Shown here: positions 50,636-60,669 of the stretch, in pieces
Numbering within the stretch: the first letter of the stretch is position 1
Layout of the letters: each line of letters opens with the position of its first letter
Assembly (NCBI GenBank): GCA_043585095.1
Contig: CP121321.1
Location: forward strand, 1,550,001-1,614,000
Direction of reading: 5' to 3'
DNA: 64,000 bases
DNA from: JANQIO01 sp043585095
Lineage (GTDB): Bacteria; Pseudomonadota; Gammaproteobacteria; Pseudomonadales; Halieaceae
The notes under the pieces: model-generated
The model's database searches: none
Told to the model about the DNA's origin: nothing
The model's input: only the letters and a program-made list of their open reading frames with translations
Made by a program: the position numbers and the translations under genes

Positions 50636-52987
50636 GTGGCGAATAGCCGTTCTGCCTCTGCATCAAGCGCGCCTGCGCCTGCTGAGAGTGCCCGCAGCTT
50701 CCTTGGCCCCAGATTACGCGAGGGCGCCTTTATTGGCATCACCGCTATATGCCTGTACCTGTTGTTGGCGTTGCTGACGTATACGCCGGATGACCCGGGT
50801 TGGTCTGCCACGGGCAGTGCCGATTTCGTTAGTAACGCGGGTGGACCAGCCGGTGCCTGGCTGGCTGATGTGTTCTTTTCTCTGGTCGGTTTTGCGGCGT
50901 TTCTTTTCCCTTTGATGCTGGCAGGGCGTGCCTGGCTGCTATTCCAGCACCGGCATGACAGTCTCGGTTTTGATTGGGTAACCGTAGCGATACGCACGCT
51001 GGGCTTGCTGTTGGTGATGATCAGCGGCACGGCACTGCTCGCCATGAATGACCTGGGTGCGTCTTCGTTACCGCAGGGGACGGGTGGCATTTTAGGACAG
51101 GCAGTGGGTGGCGCTTTTGCAGACGCCTTTAGCGTTACCGGCAGTCGTTTAATCCTGCTGGCGGTATTACTGTTCGGCATGACGATATTCACAGACCTCA
51201 GCTGGATAAAGCTGATGGAGGATCTCGGCTACTGGACGCTAACGGGTAGCACGCGACTGGTCGCCTTGGGTCGGTCTCGTATCGCCGAGATCATCGAGCG
51301 CAGGGCGCAGGCCAAGCAGCAGGAGCAACGGCGTGTAGTGATCAACGAGCACGTGGAGAAGGAAAAAAAGCGTACACCTCCCAAGATTAAGCCGCCGGTC
51401 AAGAAAATCGAGCAGGGCGAACGCGTGCAGAAGGAAAAGCAGCAACCTTTGTTCGACGCACCGGTCACCGGTGAACTGCCAGCCCTGGAGTTGCTCGATG
51501 AACGGCCGCGTGACCCCGATCGAGGCTACTCTCAGGAAGCCCTGCAGGCGCTTTCCAGGCTGCTAGAGCTGAAACTTGCGGATTTCAATATTCAGGCTGA
51601 GGTAGTGGCAGTTTATCCCGGGCCGGTTATCACGCGCTTTGAAATTCAGCCTGCTGCCGGCATTAAAGTCAGCCGTATTTCCAACCTTGCCAAGGATCTG
51701 GCGCGCTCTCTGGCTGTTATCAGCGTTCGCGTGGTCGAGGTGATTGCCGGTAAATCTGTTGTCGGCATTGAAATACCCAATGAAGACCGGGAGATCGTTA
51801 ACCTTAAGGACGTTCTGGCCTCAAAAGCGTTTGAGGAAACCCGATCGCCGTTAGCGTTGGCCCTGGGTCATGATATTTCTGGCGAGCCCATTGTCGCTGA
51901 CCTGGCGAAAATGCCGCATTTGCTTGTTGCCGGTACCACCGGTTCCGGTAAGTCCGTGGGCGTCAACGCTATGCTGTTGAGTCTGCTGTATAAGTCGACG
52001 CCGGCGGAAGTCAGGCTAATTTTGGTCGATCCGAAGATGCTGGAGCTGTCTGTTTACGACGGTATCCCCCATTTGCTGACCCCTGTTATCACTGACATGA
52101 AGGACGCGGCCAACGGGTTGCGCTGGTGTGTAGGTGAGATGGAGCGTCGCTACAAGCTGATGGCGGCGTTGGGCGTTCGTAACCTGGCCGGCTACAACCG
52201 AAAGGTCCAGGACGCTGCCAAAGCCGGTGAGCCTCTTGAAGATCCGATGTGGGCTCCAGACCCGCTATCCTTTACGCCCGTTGAAGAACAGGTACGGCCG
52301 CATCTGGAAGCCTTGCCGGCGATTGTTGTGGTGATTGATGAATTCGCCGATATGATGATGATTGTCGGCAAGAAGGTAGAACAGCTGATCGCGCGTATCG
52401 CCCAGAAAGCGCGTGCCGCCGGCATTCACTTGATTCTGGCGACCCAGCGGCCGTCCGTCGACGTGATTACAGGTTTGATTAAAGCCAACGTACCGACGCG
52501 TATCGCCTTTCAGGTATCCTCTAAAGTCGACTCTCGCACCATCCTTGATCAGGGTGGGGCAGAGCAGTTGCTAGGACACGGGGACATGCTGTATCTGCCA
52601 CCCGGTACGGCCTTACCGGTGCGTGTGCATGGTGCGTTTGTTGATGACCATGAGGTCCATAAAGTGGTCGCTGATTGGAAGCGACGCGGTGAGCCTACCT
52701 ACATAGACGGCTTGCTGGAGGAGGGCAGTGCGCCCGGCGTAATGCCTGGCGAGAAGCCGGAAGGAGGCGAAGAAGGCGATGAAGAGATCGATGCCCTGTA
52801 TGACGAGGCCGTTCACTACGTGACCAAGAGCCGCCGTGCGTCTATCTCGTCGGTGCAACGCAAGCTCCGCATCGGTTACAACCGTGCTGCCAGATTGATC
52901 GAAGCAATGGAGGCGGCGGGCGTAGTCACTGAGATGGGAACCAATGGACAGCGCGAAGTGATTGCGCCACCACCGGTGGGCGACTGA
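50636..52987 (+). CDS. ftsK: DNA translocase FtsK
   Basis: FtsK coordinates chromosome dimer resolution with septation. The 783-residue protein has four predicted N-terminal membrane segments (~28-190), a short charged linker (~225-290, Lys/Glu/Gln-rich), the RecA-like motor with Walker A GTTGSGKS (433-440) and Walker B IVVVIDEFADMMM, and a C-terminal winged-helix gamma domain (LYDEAVHYVTKSRRASISSVQRKL) that reads KOPS. The linker is short, as in pseudomonads. GTG start. Its stop overlaps the lolA ATG (TGATG). Confidence 0.96.
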   Translation: MANSRSASASSAPAPAESARSFLGPRLREGAFIGITAICLYLLLALLTYTPDDPGWSATGSADFVSNAGGPAGAWLADVFFSLVGFAAFLFPLMLAGRAWLLFQHRHDSLGFDWVTVAIRTLGLLLVMISGTALLAMNDLGASSLPQGTGGILGQAVGGAFADAFSVTGSRLILLAVLLFGMTIFTDLSWIKLMEDLGYWTLTGSTRLVALGRSRIAEIIERRAQAKQQEQRRVVINEHVEKEKKRTPPKIKPPVKKIEQGERVQKEKQQPLFDAPVTGELPALELLDERPRDPDRGYSQEALQALSRLLELKLADFNIQAEVVAVYPGPVITRFEIQPAAGIKVSRISNLAKDLARSLAVISVRVVEVIAGKSVVGIEIPNEDREIVNLKDVLASKAFEETRSPLALALGHDISGEPIVADLAKMPHLLVAGTTGSGKSVGVNAMLLSLLYKSTPAEVRLILVDPKMLELSVYDGIPHLLTPVITDMKDAANGLRWCVGEMERRYKLMAALGVRNLAGYNRKVQDAAKAGEPLEDPMWAPDPLSFTPVEEQVRPHLEALPAIVVVIDEFADMMMIVGKKVEQLIARIAQKARAAGIHLILATQRPSVDVITGLIKANVPTRIAFQVSSKVDSRTILDQGGAEQLLGHGDMLYLPPGTALPVRVHGAFVDDHEVHKVVADWKRRGEPTYIDGLLEEGSAPGVMPGEKPEGGEEGDEEIDALYDEAVHYVTKSRRASISSVQRKLRIGYNRAARLIEAMEAAGVVTEMGTNGQREVIAPPPVGD

Positions 52988-53619
52988 TGCAGGCCCTGTT
53001 GTTGCGCTGCGTATCTGCAGTTGTTCTGGCCTCCGGGTTCTCATTGCTAAGTCTTACCGCTTCTGCGGAGGCCTTTGCGGGTTTGGCAGACAAACTTTCG
53101 GTTTTCTCGCGTCTGTCCGGAGACTTTGAACAGACTCTTTACGCTGAGGACGGCGACGCGCTGCAGGTGAGTCAGGGAAGCTTTGCGCTATTGCGACCTG
53201 GGTATCTGCGTTGGGAAATTCGTTCTCCAGAGGCGCAGCTACTGGTCGCGGCAGGCGACGTTCTGTGGCATCACGATATCGAACTTGAGACAGCCACACG
53301 ACGCGAAATATCTCCTTCCGACCCCACCAGCCCGCTGACGATTCTCAGTGGCGACGTATCCCTATTGCAGACCTATTACTCGGTCGAGGAAACTGCGACA
53401 AACCGCTATATGCTGCGTCCCCGTTTCCCCGATGCAGAGTTTCGCCAGGTTGAACTCGTGTTCGCGCAGACACTGCCCAGCTTGCTGACAATTGTCGATA
53501 TCGCCGGTCGCAGCAGCGTCATTCAGCTATCAAAGCTTAACGCCGCGGCGCCTCTGACCGCTGAGGACTTTGTGTTTGAACCTCCCGAGGGGGTCGACGT
53601 CTACCGCAATGACCTCTGA
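52987..53619 (+). CDS. lolA: Outer-membrane lipoprotein carrier LolA
   Basis: LolA ferries lipoproteins across the periplasm to LolB. The 210-residue protein has a signal peptide (LLLRCVSAVVLASGFSLLSL ending TASAEA) and the mature LolA beta pattern: SRLSGDFEQTLY, SQGSFALLRPGYLRWEI, LVAAGDVLWHHDIELE, and the C-terminal FVFEPPEGVDVYRN. It overlaps ftsK by one base and the rarA start by eleven bases. Confidence 0.93.
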   Translation: MQALLLRCVSAVVLASGFSLLSLTASAEAFAGLADKLSVFSRLSGDFEQTLYAEDGDALQVSQGSFALLRPGYLRWEIRSPEAQLLVAAGDVLWHHDIELETATRREISPSDPTSPLTILSGDVSLLQTYYSVEETATNRYMLRPRFPDAEFRQVELVFAQTLPSLLTIVDIAGRSSVIQLSKLNAAAPLTAEDFVFEPPEGVDVYRNDL

Positions 53620-55003
53620 CCTGTTTGGTTCAGAAGCGCCTGCCTATGAACCCTTAGCCGCGCGCCTGCGTCCCAGAGGCCTGGCGGAATATGCCGGGCA
53701 GGAGCACTTGCTCGCGCCCGGCAAGCCGCTGCGTGAAGCCATAGAGCGACAGCAGCTACACTCCATGATTTTCTGGGGGCCACCCGGAGTCGGCAAAACG
53801 ACGCTTGCCAGAATCGTTGCCGACGCAGCGGATGCCGAATTTATCAGCCTGTCAGCGGTACTGTCTGGCGTTAAAGATATCCGTGCAGCGGTTGAGCAGG
53901 CGCAGCAATTTCGCGCAGGCGGCCGTAGTACGATTCTCTTCGTCGACGAAGTGCATCGGTTTAACAAATCTCAGCAAGATGCGTTTTTGCCCTTTGTGGA
54001 AGATGGCACGCTGATATTCATTGGTGCAACCACCGAAAACCCAGCCTTTGAGCTGAACAATGCGCTGCTTTCCCGGTCACGGGTTTATAAGCTTCGCAGT
54101 TTAGAAGATGAGCACCTGCTGCATGTGCTGCAGCGCGCTCTGGACAGTATTCCGCAAGCTGTTTATGCGGAACAGGACGCACTGATGCAGCTTGTCTCGG
54201 CAGCGGATGGTGACGCTCGCAGAGCTTTGAACCTGCTTGAACTGGCTGTCGATCTGTCTGATACCCGGCCTGGTGGCGCTGCGGATACCGACGCGGAGAG
54301 AGGTAAGGACGCAGGCGACAGCGACACCAACGCGACTGCAAGCGCGATTCACTTGTCCGCGGCTGTGGTTGAGGAGGCCTTGCAGGGCAGTCTGCGGCGC
54401 TTTGATAAAGGCGGTGACGCCTTTTATGATCAGATTTCAGCCTTGCATAAAGCGGTTAGAGGCTCTAGCCCCGATGCTGCCTTGTACTGGTTTGTACGCA
54501 TGCTGGACGGCGGCTGTGACCCGATTTATATCGCCAGGCGCGTGGTGCGCATGGCCAGCGAAGATATCGGTAACGCCGACCCCCGCGCCTTATCAATCGC
54601 GCTGGACGCCTGGCAGGTGCAGGAAAGGTTGGGCAGTCCGGAAGGCGAGCTGGCCACCGCGCAGGCTATTGTGTATCTGTCCTGTGCGGCGAAGAGTAAT
54701 GCAGTCTATGCGGCATATAAACAAGCGCTGGCCGAGGTAGAGTCAGGAGCGACACTTGAAGTGCCGTTGCACCTGCGCAATGCTCCCACGTCATTGGCAA
54801 AAGCGGATGGCCATGGCGATGAATACCGTTACGCCCACGATGAGCCTGGTGCTTACGCCGCGGGCGAAAATTACTTTCCCGAACCCTTGAAGGACCGGCA
54901 GTACTACCATCCGACGCAGCACGGTTTGGAGCAAAAAATCGCCGACAAGCTACGAAGTCTGCGGGAGCTGGACAAACGCAGTACAATGCGCCGCTACGAC
55001 TGA
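53609..55003 (+). CDS. rarA: Replication-associated recombination protein RarA
   Basis: RarA (MgsA) is a clamp-loader-like AAA+ ATPase acting at stalled forks. The 464-residue protein starts at ATG 53609 inside the lolA end. It has LAARLRPRGLAEYAGQEHLL, Walker A GPPGVGKT (57-64), Walker B TILFVDEVHRFNKSQQDAFL and GATTENPAFELN. The C-terminus has the tetramerisation block with NAVYAAYKQA. A charged Asp/Thr/Ala-rich insertion of about 25 residues (DTRPGGAADTDAERGKDAGD region) precedes the alpha-helical domain and is not typical. Confidence 0.95.
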   Translation: MTSDLFGSEAPAYEPLAARLRPRGLAEYAGQEHLLAPGKPLREAIERQQLHSMIFWGPPGVGKTTLARIVADAADAEFISLSAVLSGVKDIRAAVEQAQQFRAGGRSTILFVDEVHRFNKSQQDAFLPFVEDGTLIFIGATTENPAFELNNALLSRSRVYKLRSLEDEHLLHVLQRALDSIPQAVYAEQDALMQLVSAADGDARRALNLLELAVDLSDTRPGGAADTDAERGKDAGDSDTNATASAIHLSAAVVEEALQGSLRRFDKGGDAFYDQISALHKAVRGSSPDAALYWFVRMLDGGCDPIYIARRVVRMASEDIGNADPRALSIALDAWQVQERLGSPEGELATAQAIVYLSCAAKSNAVYAAYKQALAEVESGATLEVPLHLRNAPTSLAKADGHGDEYRYAHDEPGAYAAGENYFPEPLKDRQYYHPTQHGLEQKIADKLRSLRELDKRSTMRRYD

Positions 55004-55013
55004 GCGGATCCGA

Positions 55014-55388
55014 ATGAAGAACCTTCTGTTTATCGCCCTTGGCGGCGCCATTGGTGCTGTCGCGCGTTATAGCCTGCACCTTTTGGTGCACGGCGATCAG
55101 ACCGTGCGATTCCCCTGGGCGACGCTAGCGGTGAACGTAATGGGTTCATTTTTTATCGGTATGGCTTATGTCATGATCGTTGAGCGCGCCTGGGTTCATC
55201 CCGATTGGCGCGGCGTGCTGATGGTTGGCTTTCTGGGGGCGTTCACCACATTTTCCACGTTCTCTCTGGAGGCCGTGGCGCTGCTTGAGACGGGTCAGCA
55301 TAGTCTGGCTTTTCTGTATATGGGCGTCAGTGTCGCAGCATGTCTTGGCGCCGTCTGGGTGGGCATGACAATACTGCGTTTAGTGTAA
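55014..55388 (+). CDS. crcB: Fluoride channel FluC (CrcB)
   Basis: This 124-residue membrane protein has four predicted helices and the FluC signatures GGAIGAVARY near the N-terminus, TLAVNVMGSFFIG (pore Asn) and GFLGAFTTFSTFSLE (the Phe-box and Na+ site). It exports fluoride. It is wedged 10 bp after rarA, with no space for a fluoride riboswitch directly upstream, so expression follows the operon. Confidence 0.95.
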   Translation: MKNLLFIALGGAIGAVARYSLHLLVHGDQTVRFPWATLAVNVMGSFFIGMAYVMIVERAWVHPDWRGVLMVGFLGAFTTFSTFSLEAVALLETGQHSLAFLYMGVSVAACLGAVWVGMTILRLV

Positions 55389-55456
55389 AGCTCTTCGTAG
55401 TGGTTTGACCCGGGTGCAGTGATTGTGCCCGCTGATAGAGAGGAATACATACCGCA

Positions 55457-56752
55457 ATGCTAGATCTTAAACTCGTTAGGCAAGATCCTGCCGAGATCGC
55501 ACGTCGACTGAGTATCCGTGGCTACGATTTTGACGTAGAGCGCTTTGCTGAATTGGATGCGGCGCGCAAACAGGCTGATGTGGAAAGCCAGGAGCTGCTG
55601 GCGGAGCGCAAGCAGGCGTCTAAAAAAATTGGCGAACTAGTGCAAAGCGGGATGTCCGTGGATGAAGCCAAGGCTAGCGTCAATGAGACCCTCGCAAAAA
55701 TAGCTGACCGAATCGATGCTGCAACAGAGCGTGCCAAAGACGCAGGTGAGAGTCTTGAAGCCTTATTGATGTCAGTACCCAACCTGCCCGATGAAGACGT
55801 TCCGCCGGGCGCGGATGAAAGCGACAACCAGGAAATCATGCGCTGGGGTGAGCCGCGCAGCATCGACGCTGCGAAAGATCACGTGGATATCGGCGCTGCG
55901 CTGGGCGGCCTTGATTTCGATATGGCGTCCAAGCTTACCGGTGCGCGCTTTAGCGTGATGCAAGGCGGAGTCGCGCGTCTGCACAGGGCCCTGATTCAAT
56001 TCATGTTAGACCTGCACACCGGGTCGCATGGCTATACCGAGATTTACGTTCCCTTTATCGTTAACGCAGAGAGTTTGAAGGGCACCGGCCAACTGCCTAA
56101 GTTTGGTGAAGATCTGTTCAAGCTGCATCACGACCCCGATTACTACCTGATTCCTACTGCAGAAGTGCCTGTGACCAACCTGGTACGAGACCGCATCATC
56201 GAGCCTGCAGAGCTAGGGGATGGCCTGCGTTATGTTGCGCACACGCCCTGTTTTCGCAGTGAGGCCGGTAGTCATGGCCGTGATACCCGGGGCATGATCC
56301 GCCAGCATCAATTCGAAAAGGTAGAGCTGGTCTGTATGGTGCCACCCAGCCAGTCAGACGCTATGCTGGAGGCGCTCACCGGGCACGCGGAAGCCGTGCT
56401 GCAGGCGCTGGAGCTGCCCTACCGAAAGGTTTTGCTATGCGGTGGTGATATCGGCTTTTCGGCGCGCAAGACTTTTGACCTTGAAGTATGGCTGCCTGCG
56501 CAGAACACCTATCGGGAGATTTCGTCCTGCAGTAACTTTGGCGATTATCAGGCACGCCGTATGCAGGCGCGCTGGCGCAACCCGGAGACCAACAAGCCTG
56601 AGCTTTTGCACACGCTCAACGGTTCCGGGTTGGCCGTTGGGCGCACGCTGGTAGCGTTGCTTGAGAATGGTCAGCAGTCCGATGGTAGCGTCCGCTTGCC
56701 GGCGGCCCTCGTGCCGTACATGGGCGGCACGGATACCTTGTCCCGGCGCTAA
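55457..56752 (+). CDS. serS: Seryl-tRNA synthetase
   Basis: SerS charges tRNA-Ser and is also the entry point for selenocysteine. The 431-residue class II enzyme has the N-terminal coiled-coil arm (~25-110), motif 2 CFRSEAGSHGRDTRGMIRQHQFEKVE and motif 3 LNGSGLAVGRTLVALLEN. GAGAGGA precedes the ATG. Its TAA overlaps the cysG ATG by one base. Confidence 0.97.
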   Translation: MLDLKLVRQDPAEIARRLSIRGYDFDVERFAELDAARKQADVESQELLAERKQASKKIGELVQSGMSVDEAKASVNETLAKIADRIDAATERAKDAGESLEALLMSVPNLPDEDVPPGADESDNQEIMRWGEPRSIDAAKDHVDIGAALGGLDFDMASKLTGARFSVMQGGVARLHRALIQFMLDLHTGSHGYTEIYVPFIVNAESLKGTGQLPKFGEDLFKLHHDPDYYLIPTAEVPVTNLVRDRIIEPAELGDGLRYVAHTPCFRSEAGSHGRDTRGMIRQHQFEKVELVCMVPPSQSDAMLEALTGHAEAVLQALELPYRKVLLCGGDIGFSARKTFDLEVWLPAQNTYREISSCSNFGDYQARRMQARWRNPETNKPELLHTLNGSGLAVGRTLVALLENGQQSDGSVRLPAALVPYMGGTDTLSRR

Positions 56753-58203
56753 TGGAATATTTACCGCTGTTCTTTCAGCTCAAGGGCAGCACCGTGCTGC
56801 TAGTGGGCGGTGGCGCAGTGGCGGTTCGCAAGGCGCGTTTAGTGGCCCGCTCTGGCGCAGTAATCCGCTGTGTCTGTCCCGAGATTGATAGCGAACTCAA
56901 ATCCCTTTTAGAAAACAAAGCTGGCGAGTGGCGTAAAAAGCCCTTTGACGAGGGCGATCTCAATGGCGCGACTCTGGTCATTGCCGCAACACCTGACGCG
57001 GAGGTCAATGAGGCCATCGCAGCAGCCTGCAACGAGCGGCGCCTGCCAGTGAATGTTGTCGACTGTCCGGAGCTTTGTAGCTTCGTATTCCCCTCCATTG
57101 TTGATCGCTCACCTTTGGTCATCGCCATCAGCAGCAGCGCTAGAAGCCCCGTTTTAGCGCGTCTGCTGCGCAGCAAAATTGAAGCGATGGTGCCGGCAGC
57201 TTATGGGCGCCTGGCGGAATTTATGGGTGGATTCCGCGATGCAATGAAGGCAGTTACTGCGTCTGAGGATGAGCGACGAAGACTGTGGGAGCGGGTGGTC
57301 AACGGCGCTACCGGGGAGCTGGTGCTGGCCGGGCGCGAAGCTGAAGCAGCCGAGGCGATGCGTGAGCTGCTGAGTGCGCACGAGGGCGACCAACAAGTCG
57401 GCGAGGTCTACCTGATCGGCGCTGGCCCGGGTGATCCCGATCTTATGACCTTCAAGGCAGAGCGTTTACTGCAGCGAGCGGACGTCGTGTTATACGATCG
57501 TCTGGTGTCGCCAGAGATACTCGACATGGCGCGCCGGGATGCCGAACGAGTATATGTTGGTAAACGACAGTCAGAGCACGCGGTTCCGCAGGAAACTATC
57601 AACAAGTTACTGGCGGATCTTGCTCTGGAGGGTAAGACGGTGGCGCGCCTGAAGGGCGGCGACCCCTTTATTTTTGGCCGCGGCGGTGAAGAGATAGAAG
57701 AACTCACGGCGCGCGGTGTGCCTTTCCAGGTTGTGCCGGGTATTACCGCTGCTAGCGGCTGCGCCAGTTATGCCGGCATCCCGTTGACCCATCGCGACTA
57801 CGCACAGTCGGTACGGTTTATCACGGGCCATCTCAAGAATGGCCAGCTGGAGCTGCCCTGGCAGGACTTTAACAACGTTCATGAAACGCTGGTGTTCTAC
57901 ATGGGGTTAAGTAGCCTGGATATCATCTGTAGCCAGTTGATAGCCCATGGTCGTGAGGCTTCAACGCCGATTGCTATAGTGGAGCAGGGCACCACCCGAC
58001 ATCAGCGCACGCTATGCGGCACGCTAGAGAGTCTTCCCGGGATAGTCGCCAATACCGAGGTTCACGCACCCACTCTGCTAATTATTGGTGAGGTGGTAGG
58101 CCTGCGAGGTCAGCTTGAGTGGTTTGGTGAGTCAGAGCAGCCCGGTGCCTGGCCGCCAACGGCAGGCCAGGATGGGCATGAGGTGGGCTGGAAGGCCTCG
58201 TAG
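56752..58203 (+). CDS. cysG: Siroheme synthase CysG (multifunctional)
   Basis: CysG makes siroheme from uroporphyrinogen III for sulfite and nitrite reductases. Residues ~1-215 form the precorrin-2 dehydrogenase/ferrochelatase part (VLLVGGGAVAVRKARLV, VNVVDCPELCSFVFPSIVDR, SSSARSPVLARLLRSKIE). Residues ~220-460 are the methyltransferase part (VYLIGAGPGDPDLMTFKAERLL, RLKGGDPFIFGRGGEEIE, VVPGITAASG). The 483-residue length is slightly above E. coli CysG because of a C-terminal extension. It connects functionally with cysB at 24 kb. Confidence 0.97.
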   Translation: MEYLPLFFQLKGSTVLLVGGGAVAVRKARLVARSGAVIRCVCPEIDSELKSLLENKAGEWRKKPFDEGDLNGATLVIAATPDAEVNEAIAAACNERRLPVNVVDCPELCSFVFPSIVDRSPLVIAISSSARSPVLARLLRSKIEAMVPAAYGRLAEFMGGFRDAMKAVTASEDERRRLWERVVNGATGELVLAGREAEAAEAMRELLSAHEGDQQVGEVYLIGAGPGDPDLMTFKAERLLQRADVVLYDRLVSPEILDMARRDAERVYVGKRQSEHAVPQETINKLLADLALEGKTVARLKGGDPFIFGRGGEEIEELTARGVPFQVVPGITAASGCASYAGIPLTHRDYAQSVRFITGHLKNGQLELPWQDFNNVHETLVFYMGLSSLDIICSQLIAHGREASTPIAIVEQGTTRHQRTLCGTLESLPGIVANTEVHAPTLLIIGEVVGLRGQLEWFGESEQPGAWPPTAGQDGHEVGWKAS

Positions 58204-58204
58204 A

Positions 58205-60628
58205 CTAGCGCTGGCTGGCGGCAGGGCGCTGGTTTGTTGCAAGCATCTCGCTGCGTGCAGCCAGTGCGTCGACCAGGATGTTCCCGGCCTCTACTAGCAA
58301 TACGTCAACGTCCTCTTCTGAATCGTTCTCTGCTGCTTCCGTGTCGTTTTCCAGAGTGCTCGCATCACTGCCAGTTTCAGTGGAGTCGAGGGCTTCGCTC
58401 AGCTCCGTGTCTTCGCCCTGCGCTAGCAAATCGTCAGCCGGAGACGCATCAGTCTTGTCGACATCTGTCTCCAGATCAATGGCGTCCGTGTCGCTCTCCA
58501 GTGCGAGCTGTTCTGCTTCCTCCTCGTCCTCGAAATCGTCCAGTGGCTCCAGGCCTTTCGCGACCCGCCTTTTGTTCTCGATTTCCAGAGAACGGGCCTT
58601 GCGCTGTTCGCGCAGCTGCAAACGATTGGCCTCATTTAATGGCAGGGTTTGCGTATCACGCGCCTCGGCGGCTAGCGCAACGCTATCTTCAAGATAAACA
58701 AAGTCAGGATTCAGCTTCGCTCGCGCCTGATGAAGGTCTGTCAGGTAGGGCACTAAGGAAGGCAGATCATGGTACTTCCGATGCCGTACCGGTGTGATTT
58801 GATCCCAATCAAGTGCGTGGTCCAGCGTGCTCTCGCCAATTTCTTCGCTGTCGTAGCGAGAGGGGAAGGCGATGTCAGGAATGACGCCACGGTGCTGCGT
58901 GCTGTCACCGCTAATGCGATAAAACTTGGACTCCGTCAGCTTCAATTGCCCTTCTGGGAGTGGGATAAGCGTTTGCACGGTGCCTTTGCCAAAGGACTGG
59001 CTACCTACCACCAAGCCGCGCTGATAATCCTGTATTGCGCCCGCAAAGATCTCTGAAGCAGAGGCGCTTAAACGGTTGATCAAAACGGCCAGGGGTCCAT
59101 CGTAATAAGGTGTGCGCAAGCGTTTGCCGTCGCGGAAGACTTTTCGGGAAGAGTGGCGAATTTGTACCGTGGGGCCATACTCGATGAACAGGCCGGTCAG
59201 GTCGTTAGCTTCCTGGAGTGATCCGCCGCCGTTATTGCGCAGGTCGATAATGACGCCGTCTACATCTTCGGCCATCAATTCACCCAACAGTCGCTTAACG
59301 TCCCGTGTTGTGCTCTTGAAATCCGGCTCGCCGCGGCGCATGCCTTCAAAGTCGATGTAAAAGGTCGGGATATCAATGACGCCCAACTTGATCGTTTCAT
59401 CTCCGCGAGGGACTTCGATGATCTCTTTTTGAGCGCTCTGTTCTTCCAGTTTGACCTTGTTGCGCACAATCTTGATCTCCTTGCGCACGTCAGGGCTGGG
59501 TGCATCAGCAGGCAGAACCTGCAGCCGGACAGTCGTGTCTTTCGGCCCCCTGATTAGCTGAACGACTTCATCCAGGCGCCAGCCCAGCACGTCTTCATAT
59601 TCGCCGTCGTCGCCCTGCGCCACGGCAACAATTCTGTCTGAGGGGTGGAGCTCTCCCTGTTTGTCTGCCGGGCCGGCGGGGACAATACGCGCGACCTTGG
59701 TGTATTCATCTTGCAACTGCAGTACCGCGCCGATGCCTTCAAGAGACAGACTCATATTGATATTGAAGTTCTCAGAGGTGCGCGGAGACAGGTAGTTTGT
59801 GTGGGGGTCGTATAGCGCAGTCAGTGCATTGGCATACACCTGGAAGACGTCCTGAGCGTTGTACTGGGCGATCCGTTTGAGCTGGTTGTTGTAGCGTTTT
59901 TCAAGGGTTGGGACAATCTCATCTTGCTCTTTGCCTGCGATCTTCAGGCTGAGCACGGCGTTCTTGATTTGCTTGCGCCAGCGCTCATCAGCCTCGCCGG
60001 CGTTAGCAGGCCAACCCTGTTTCTCTGGCTCCAGTGAGAGGCTCTCGTCCACCGTAAAATCCATTTCGGCGACGAGTTCTGGTAGCCCATCTATCAAGCC
60101 CTGGAGGCGTTCCTCTATGCGCTGTTGATACAGATTGAATATCGCAAATCCCGTGCTGACATCACCGCTTGCAAACTGGTCGTCTAACAGCAGTCGCTGA
60201 CTTTCGAAACGATCGACGTCGCTTTGATAGAGGAATGAGCGGGTAGGATCCAGGCTATCCAGGTAGGCATCCAGCAGTTCGGACGATAGCTGGTCGTCAA
60301 AACGTCTCTTTGAATAATGACGGGTTTCCAGCTTGTCGACGAGCTCTGAGGCAGTCTTGCCCATGGCCGCATCGGGCACAATGACAGCATCAACTGGGTC
60401 TGTTGTGCTGTAGCCAACGCTGGGCAACAGTAAAATCGAAGCACTCAAGCTAAGGCGTTTCAGCCAGCCGTGTCGAAGCTTAGCGCGTTGTGCGGGCTGA
60501 ACAGTCTGAATGGGCCTTGCCAACTTCTTATTTTGGACGTTATCTGACACGTTATTTAACAACGGTATTCTCACTGTATTAGCGATCTTGTAGTGTAGCA
60601 GCATATGTTGGGAGTTTTGAAAGTGCAT
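58205..60628 (-). CDS. prc: Tail-specific protease Prc (C-terminal processing peptidase)
   Basis: Prc is a periplasmic serine-lysine protease that degrades SsrA-tagged and other proteins and trims peptidoglycan enzymes. A signal peptide lies at ~50-74 (HGWLKRLSLSASILLLPSVGYS), so the true start may be one of several codons downstream of the ATG at 60628. A PDZ domain (~300-375) precedes the protease core, with Ser in SASASE (521-526), Lys548 in SFGKGT and the NNGGGS loop. After residue ~695 there is an unusually acidic tail (DDFEDEEEAEQ onward, to ~785) before a short basic end. It is convergent with cysG. Confidence 0.92.
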   Translation of the reverse strand: MHFQNSQHMLLHYKIANTVRIPLLNNVSDNVQNKKLARPIQTVQPAQRAKLRHGWLKRLSLSASILLLPSVGYSTTDPVDAVIVPDAAMGKTASELVDKLETRHYSKRRFDDQLSSELLDAYLDSLDPTRSFLYQSDVDRFESQRLLLDDQFASGDVSTGFAIFNLYQQRIEERLQGLIDGLPELVAEMDFTVDESLSLEPEKQGWPANAGEADERWRKQIKNAVLSLKIAGKEQDEIVPTLEKRYNNQLKRIAQYNAQDVFQVYANALTALYDPHTNYLSPRTSENFNINMSLSLEGIGAVLQLQDEYTKVARIVPAGPADKQGELHPSDRIVAVAQGDDGEYEDVLGWRLDEVVQLIRGPKDTTVRLQVLPADAPSPDVRKEIKIVRNKVKLEEQSAQKEIIEVPRGDETIKLGVIDIPTFYIDFEGMRRGEPDFKSTTRDVKRLLGELMAEDVDGVIIDLRNNGGGSLQEANDLTGLFIEYGPTVQIRHSSRKVFRDGKRLRTPYYDGPLAVLINRLSASASEIFAGAIQDYQRGLVVGSQSFGKGTVQTLIPLPEGQLKLTESKFYRISGDSTQHRGVIPDIAFPSRYDSEEIGESTLDHALDWDQITPVRHRKYHDLPSLVPYLTDLHQARAKLNPDFVYLEDSVALAAEARDTQTLPLNEANRLQLREQRKARSLEIENKRRVAKGLEPLDDFEDEEEAEQLALESDTDAIDLETDVDKTDASPADDLLAQGEDTELSEALDSTETGSDASTLENDTEAAENDSEEDVDVLLVEAGNILVDALAARSEMLATNQRPAASQR

Positions 60629-60669
60629 TGGGGCGAAAGTTCAACAGCGGCTATCAGGGAACAGTCGCG

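Noticed and set aside
55004..55013. Fluoride riboswitch expected before crcB
   Set aside because: Only 10 bp separate rarA and crcB, which leaves no room for the aptamer.
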